34,397 nucleotides of DNA from Nemertoderma westbladi (Eukaryota > Xenacoelomorpha > Nemertodermatida > Nemertodermatidae): contig JAUCBJ010002427.1 in the NCBI GenBank assembly GCA_032718475.1, positions 1 to 34,397 of the forward strand, given 5' to 3'. Made by a program: the position numbers and the translations under genes. Within the stretch, counting starts at the first letter, position 1. Every line of letters starts with the position of its first letter. This document shows, in pieces, positions 30,990-34,397 of the stretch. The notes under the pieces were generated by a model. That model saw only the letters and a list, made by a program, of their open reading frames with translations, searched no databases and was not told the DNA's origin.

Positions 30990-32871
30990 GTAAGATCAGC
31001 AGTAATTATTTATTTTTACTCTTATTCTGATGAGATGAATTATCTAATTAACCGCTAGATTGCTTTGCTACAAAAGTTTTATTAGTATAATTGATAATAG
31101 TTTATAATTAATCACTTTATTATTGGACTTGCTATTAATGTGTGAAAATATCTGCTATTATAATATTTCCTTACCTTAGTGATTTGTAGCCCTTGCCACG
31201 GTGCCTTCCGTATTCATGTGGGAGTTCACACTGCCATTCTTGGGCTTAAATTAATTCCAGACAATATAGGAACCGCTTGCCAGGAATTTATTGGTAAAGT
31301 GGGCCAATTTCTGGATACAGTTTTTACTTTCTACTGCCTCATTTTAATTGCCGATGTTCATATTGTCTTTCTATGCATCATATTTAATTAAGTAGCTAAC
31401 CACATAACAGCAGGCTTAAGGTAATACAAAGCCAGGCCCGGACTTTCCCAGGATATGAACTTGTCCACGCACTGATGCGGGGGTATCTCAGTGGAAGGTC
31501 ACTCTCAGGTCACTCATCCTGCATTAATTATTAAATAGCTTAATATTTATATGTGGATCTATTTGAACGTCATCATCGGTGTCGATTGGCCTGTAACATC
31601 AATAACCACATGAGGGATTAATTTACTATATTCACAAGTCACTTCGCAAATGTTTCTATGGTCCTTCGGCGTCTGGTGGTGAAACCATCAACACCCTACG
31701 GAAACAATGTCTGCTACCCCAGGTGTGGTCAATCAGCATAATAATAATGACCGCCTGACATCAACAAACCTTGAATCCATCTTAGCTCCAGGACACCGGC
31801 CTTGAGAATGATAGAGAATTAGAAATTGTAATTTATTACTACTTTGGCAATTCTCAGAACCTTATATTGAAATCACTCATGGGGATATCAATAAAAAATT
31901 TATAGACACACAAATCACAATCATTGAATTTATGACAACTGATAAAACCCGATAAAGTTTAATTGATTTGATTATAATGAAAAGTATATGTTTGTCACGG
32001 TGGCAATGCTATTTTACATTCCATAGTTCTAAAACACCCTTAGCAGAGTAAACTGTTCTATGGGGCCGTTTCCCAGGTTGCGGATCGGTATAACATTTCA
32101 CATATCGCACGATGTGTGATTGTGATATGTCTGCGTACTATTTATATTAGCCGTCCATTAGACGGGAGCCAGTTTGTTTGATTGATGCAGGTCAATATTG
32201 GTTTGCATCTTCCAATACCATCTGTTTCGTAGAGTCTGTGTGATATATGCTCTGTACGGTGCGACGGCGGCGACAGAATCCATGTACTGAGAGGTCAGCC
32301 TCGGGGCCGCTCAGTATACGTGCAGGTTGGGGGTGTCGGCGGTACGGGAGTACACACCACCTTCATGCCATGCCTGGCCCGGGTATGGTTATTACGGTCT
32401 TGGGTCAGAGGATGGGAATACGTTGACAACCACTGTTGCACACACGGATGACTATTGAAACACACTCACACCGATTACACGAGGCATGCACGACTTTGGT
32501 GTGACAGCTGATGGCGCCTGGTAGAAAGGCGAAGGCGGGTTATAAGATTGACTTCTTTAAGAAGTAAATGTTTTCTCCTCCTTGCATTGTTAAATTTCCC
32601 AGTTTTAAGCGATCGGTAATTCTCTAACAGTATTTAGCACTGAGCAATATTTCTTACCAATTCCAGAATATAGTCTTTTTTTACTTGTTTCACAATGAGA
32701 GTGCATGAAGTTGTTATTTATTTGAGTAAGGAGAACATGGTATTTGATTTCATAAAATGTTAATATTTTTATGCTAATACCTTGAAATTATGAAAATTAT
32801 CACTAAAAATTGATTTTTATAAACTTTACTTTACGTCACATTTACTGTTTATCTTTATATTATTCCTGCAG
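30990..32871 (+). other. VMP1 intron 5
   Basis: 1.9 kb from GTAAGA to TATTCCTGCAG. It is mostly AT-rich. 32050-32540 is clearly GC-richer, with a short inverted pair (ACATATC ... GATATGT near 32100-32130), and could be an old repeat, but no coding frame or known family is recognised. Short open frames near 31180 look like chance. Confidence 0.7.
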
Positions 32872-33209
32872 GTAAAGCTCTTATCAAGATGCATATCCAG
32901 TTGCTGTTTGTAATAGTAATGTTTAGCGCGCATCACGCGGAACAGTTGGTGGAACTGATCGGTTCCGTCCCGACACTGGGGCCCCTCATAAAGGCCCCGT
33001 TCCTGCAGTACTTCCAGACACAGAAACTCAAACTCCATCGGCCTCCTGGATCGGCCATCGGCCAACCCCCGCCAACTAGCTGGCTATCCTGGCTCTTCGA
33101 ATGGGTTGTCATCGGGTTTATCATATATTTTGTTGTGTCGATAGTTCACTCGTTCGCGCGTAGCTACGCTAGACGCATGGCAGATGCGAACGAAAAGTCC
33201 GTGCAATAA
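32872..33209 (+). CDS. VMP1: VMP1 coding exon 6 (C-terminus, stop)
   Basis: The acceptor is CCTGCAG. GT completes the Gly codon from exon 5, giving GKALIKMHIQLLFVIVMFSA, which matches the family's GKAxIKMHIQ block. Further conserved features are the EQLVELIGSVPTLGP segment, a QTQKLKLHR basic stretch, SWLSWLFEWVVIGFIIYFVV as the last membrane helix and a short cytosolic tail ending NEKSVQ before TAA at 33207-33209. Total protein length is 436. Confidence 0.96.
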
Positions 33210-33331
33210 TATACTTGGCTGTATTCAGTTTGGGGTATTGTAAGTTTCAACGAATTTTACGACGTGACGTAACAGATTGCCATTCAGTTAAATAGAGTTG
33301 GGGTTTTGTATTTGACAGGTTGTGGGCAATG
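33210..33331 (+). other. 3' flank / start of VMP1 3' UTR
   Basis: AT-rich sequence following the stop. No AATAAA or other clear polyadenylation signal is visible in this stretch, so the transcript end cannot be placed. Confidence 0.4.
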
Positions 33332-33380
33332 ATTAGGGGTGTGCCGGATATCCGGCCGGGGCCGGAATTCCGGCCGGATT
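33332..33380. repeat. GC-rich palindromic cluster
   Basis: TTAGGGGTGTGCCGGATATC leads into CCGGATATCCGG (33344-33355) and CCGGAATTCCGG (33362-33373), perfect palindromes, with GGCC repeats in AT-rich DNA. The TAGGGGTGTGCCGG start resembles hAT-type termini, but no partner end is found. Confidence 0.45.
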
Positions 33381-33833
33381 TCAATTTCAACGAATTGTTA
33401 ACAAAATTTACAATTAATGAAAACATTCTAAAAAAGTAAATTTTATTTTAAATTCAAACAAATTTAAACATAAAAGCAAATACAATGCAATACAATTCAA
33501 TTTTTTTCCTAGTTTCTTTCAATGATATTCATTCATATTATGAATAATGATAAAGTCTAACAAGCAGAGCTCTTTATCCTTTTATGACTATATCTACATG
33601 CTGAGCTGACTGCGACTACTTTTTGCCAAGGATTTTTGTATTTGGTTGGGCTCAGCCTCACTAACACAATACACCATGTCCCGTAATATAGATTTTTCTA
33701 CAGATTTTTCTACAAATCTTTATCATGAACAATTGCACATTAAACTTGAAACACAACTAGTTCCACTCACCGTCGATGACCCCATGAAGCCGGAATTTTC
33801 GATTTCGCCTTTAATTTTTTTCTATAAAGCATT
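33381..33833. other. AT-rich flank
   Basis: No gene recognised. A 63-codon frame at 33646-33837 has no recognisable family and sits opposite the reverse-strand fragment region. Confidence 0.4.
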
Positions 33834-34007
33834 TTAAAAAAGTGTCTTTTGCGAAATCGCACCCTCCGTATCGTGGCCATTCTTCACCTTCAGTCGTAAT
33901 TTTTTCACATCAATAGAAAGCTTGCGTTGAAAGGATTCCAAATATGTAACAATATCTGAATTTCGTTGAGAAACAGCTGAGATATAGGTGTTCAAAGATT
34001 CCAGTGA
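33834..34007 (-). pseudogene. reverse-strand coding-like fragment, unknown family
   Basis: 57 codons without ATG, preceded by an in-frame TAA (34008-34010) and closed by TAA at 33834-33836. It reads SLESLNTYISAVSQRNSDIV then TYLESFQRKLSIDVKKLRLK, an amphipathic helical pattern typical of real protein. Its 5' part (ESLNTY) reappears on the opposite strand at 34378-34397, as part of an inverted repeat. It is probably a fragment of a DNA transposon ORF; family not identified. Confidence 0.4.
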
Positions 34008-34397
34008 TTATTGTTTACTGCAGGCCATTTATTCTATTTAATAAATACACAAAATTCTAGAATGTGTTATTTATTTTATAAGTGATTAGCTACGCAATAT
34101 CTAGAATGTGCTATTTATTTTATAAGTATATTAAAATTAAACCCACACACAAACAATGAATGCGGATATATTTAATAATATCCAAATTTAAATATAATTG
34201 TAAGCGATTATAAAGACTGTAAAATAACCTAGCCAACCAGGATTTATTTTATAAGTTGGTTGGCAACAGCGGTATTCCTATCCAATATATTTATTGCGTA
34301 GCTATTCAGACTTAAACAAAATGTTCCAGAACATCGTGTAGTTATTAAATAGAATAAATGGCCTGTGGATAATTCTTGGAATCTTTAAACGCCTATA
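33986..34397. repeat. long inverted repeat running off the right edge
   Basis: The left arm (33986-34050) and the right arm (about 34335-34397, reversed) share TATAGGYGTTYAAAGATTCC, then a gap of about 5 bases, then CAGGCCATTTATTC plus TATTTAATAA. Inside, TAGCTACGCAAT (34087) is mirrored by ATTGCGTAGCTA near 34294, and a further hairpin AGCCAACC/GGTTGGC lies near 34214-34265. The arm is cut by the window end, so the true size is unknown. Confidence 0.85.

Larger units (their letters stand above)
130..33209 (+). other. VMP1: VMP1 gene, six coding exons (whole gene span, ATG to stop)
   Basis: This gene encodes vacuole membrane protein 1, an ER multispanning VTT/DedA-fold protein. In the family it acts as a phospholipid scramblase together with TMEM41B and is needed for autophagosome formation and ER contact-site dynamics. 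Six exons (173, 151, 327, 88, 234 and 338 nt) join in consistent phase to 1311 nt, or 436 residues plus stop. Recognisable blocks in order are LVLWRQP (residues 74-80), GFGTGLHTF (156-164), [16 protein letters not shown] (about 232-247), [20 protein letters not shown] in exon 5, and GKALIKMHIQ across the exon 5/6 junction. All match vertebrate VMP1 in order. The basic N-terminus (residues 1-67) is poorly conserved, as in other animals. Intron 4 is 26.8 kb and filled with satellite and nested transposons; the other introns are 0.16-2.6 kb. No lesion is visible in the coding exons, so the gene is probably functional. Confidence 0.95.

Noticed and set aside
31179-31391. 70-codon ORF in intron 5
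   Set aside because: It begins at an alternative start, shows no motif and lies within an intron of VMP1; likely chance.
34021-34365. Simple 345-bp MITE with 24-bp CAGGCC termini
   Set aside because: Inverted similarity continues outside CAGGCC into both flanks, so these are not the true ends.
1-34397. tRNA or rRNA genes
   Set aside because: No cloverleaf-like or rRNA-like segment was recognised by reading; a covariance-model scan would be needed to exclude degenerate tRNA-derived SINEs.

Overview
The window is nuclear DNA from an animal, most likely a marine invertebrate that I cannot place further. It carries one host gene, on the + strand: a complete six-coding-exon VMP1 (vacuole membrane protein 1 / TMEM49, a VTT/DedA-fold ER membrane scramblase used in autophagy). 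The coding exons are 130-302, 2872-3022, 3186-3512, 3855-3942, 30756-30989 and 32872-33209. All splice phases agree and the product is about 436 residues (human VMP1 is 406). Everything else is intron or flank, AT-rich and dominated by repeats.

Layout. 1-129 is upstream flank. Intron 1 (303-2871) holds a small hairpin-ended element (about 631-870), then 43 in-register copies of a 29-bp unit whose last copy is the splice acceptor of exon 2. Exons 2 and 3 are separated by a 163-bp intron whose first bases nearly copy the start of exon 3. At exon 4 a 47-bp unit that copies the exon end plus its splice donor is repeated about six times (3901-4207). Intron 4 (3943-30755, 26.8 kb) then contains a 53-bp satellite of about 117 units with higher-order duplications (4847-11037), followed by a nest of mobile elements.

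The nest, oldest to youngest: a 5.0-kb Ty3/gypsy LTR retrotransposon (11314-29277, 220-bp LTRs identical to each other, TSD TCAGT). Its 3' LTR is split by a 5'-truncated LINE (16198-29139, TSD ACTT). The LINE's reverse transcriptase is split by an unclassified composite (16450-27911) of four head-to-tail units of 2.4-3.6 kb. Each unit contains a MITE with G-run termini, a GC-richer coding-like segment and short inverted repeats. Units 2-4 also carry a LINE/SINE-like tail, and unit 4 carries 918 bp not found in the others, including a small CxxC...CxxC protein ORF. Past the gypsy element lies an independent, decayed LINE endonuclease fragment (about 29476-30660), then VMP1 exons 5 and 6. The right edge holds a short reverse-strand coding fragment and one arm of an inverted repeat that runs off the window.

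The most unusual observation is that three VMP1 exon-intron junctions carry local duplications of the junction itself: an acceptor array, a donor array and a donor/acceptor echo. All coding calls are by reading translations and motifs; no database search was possible.
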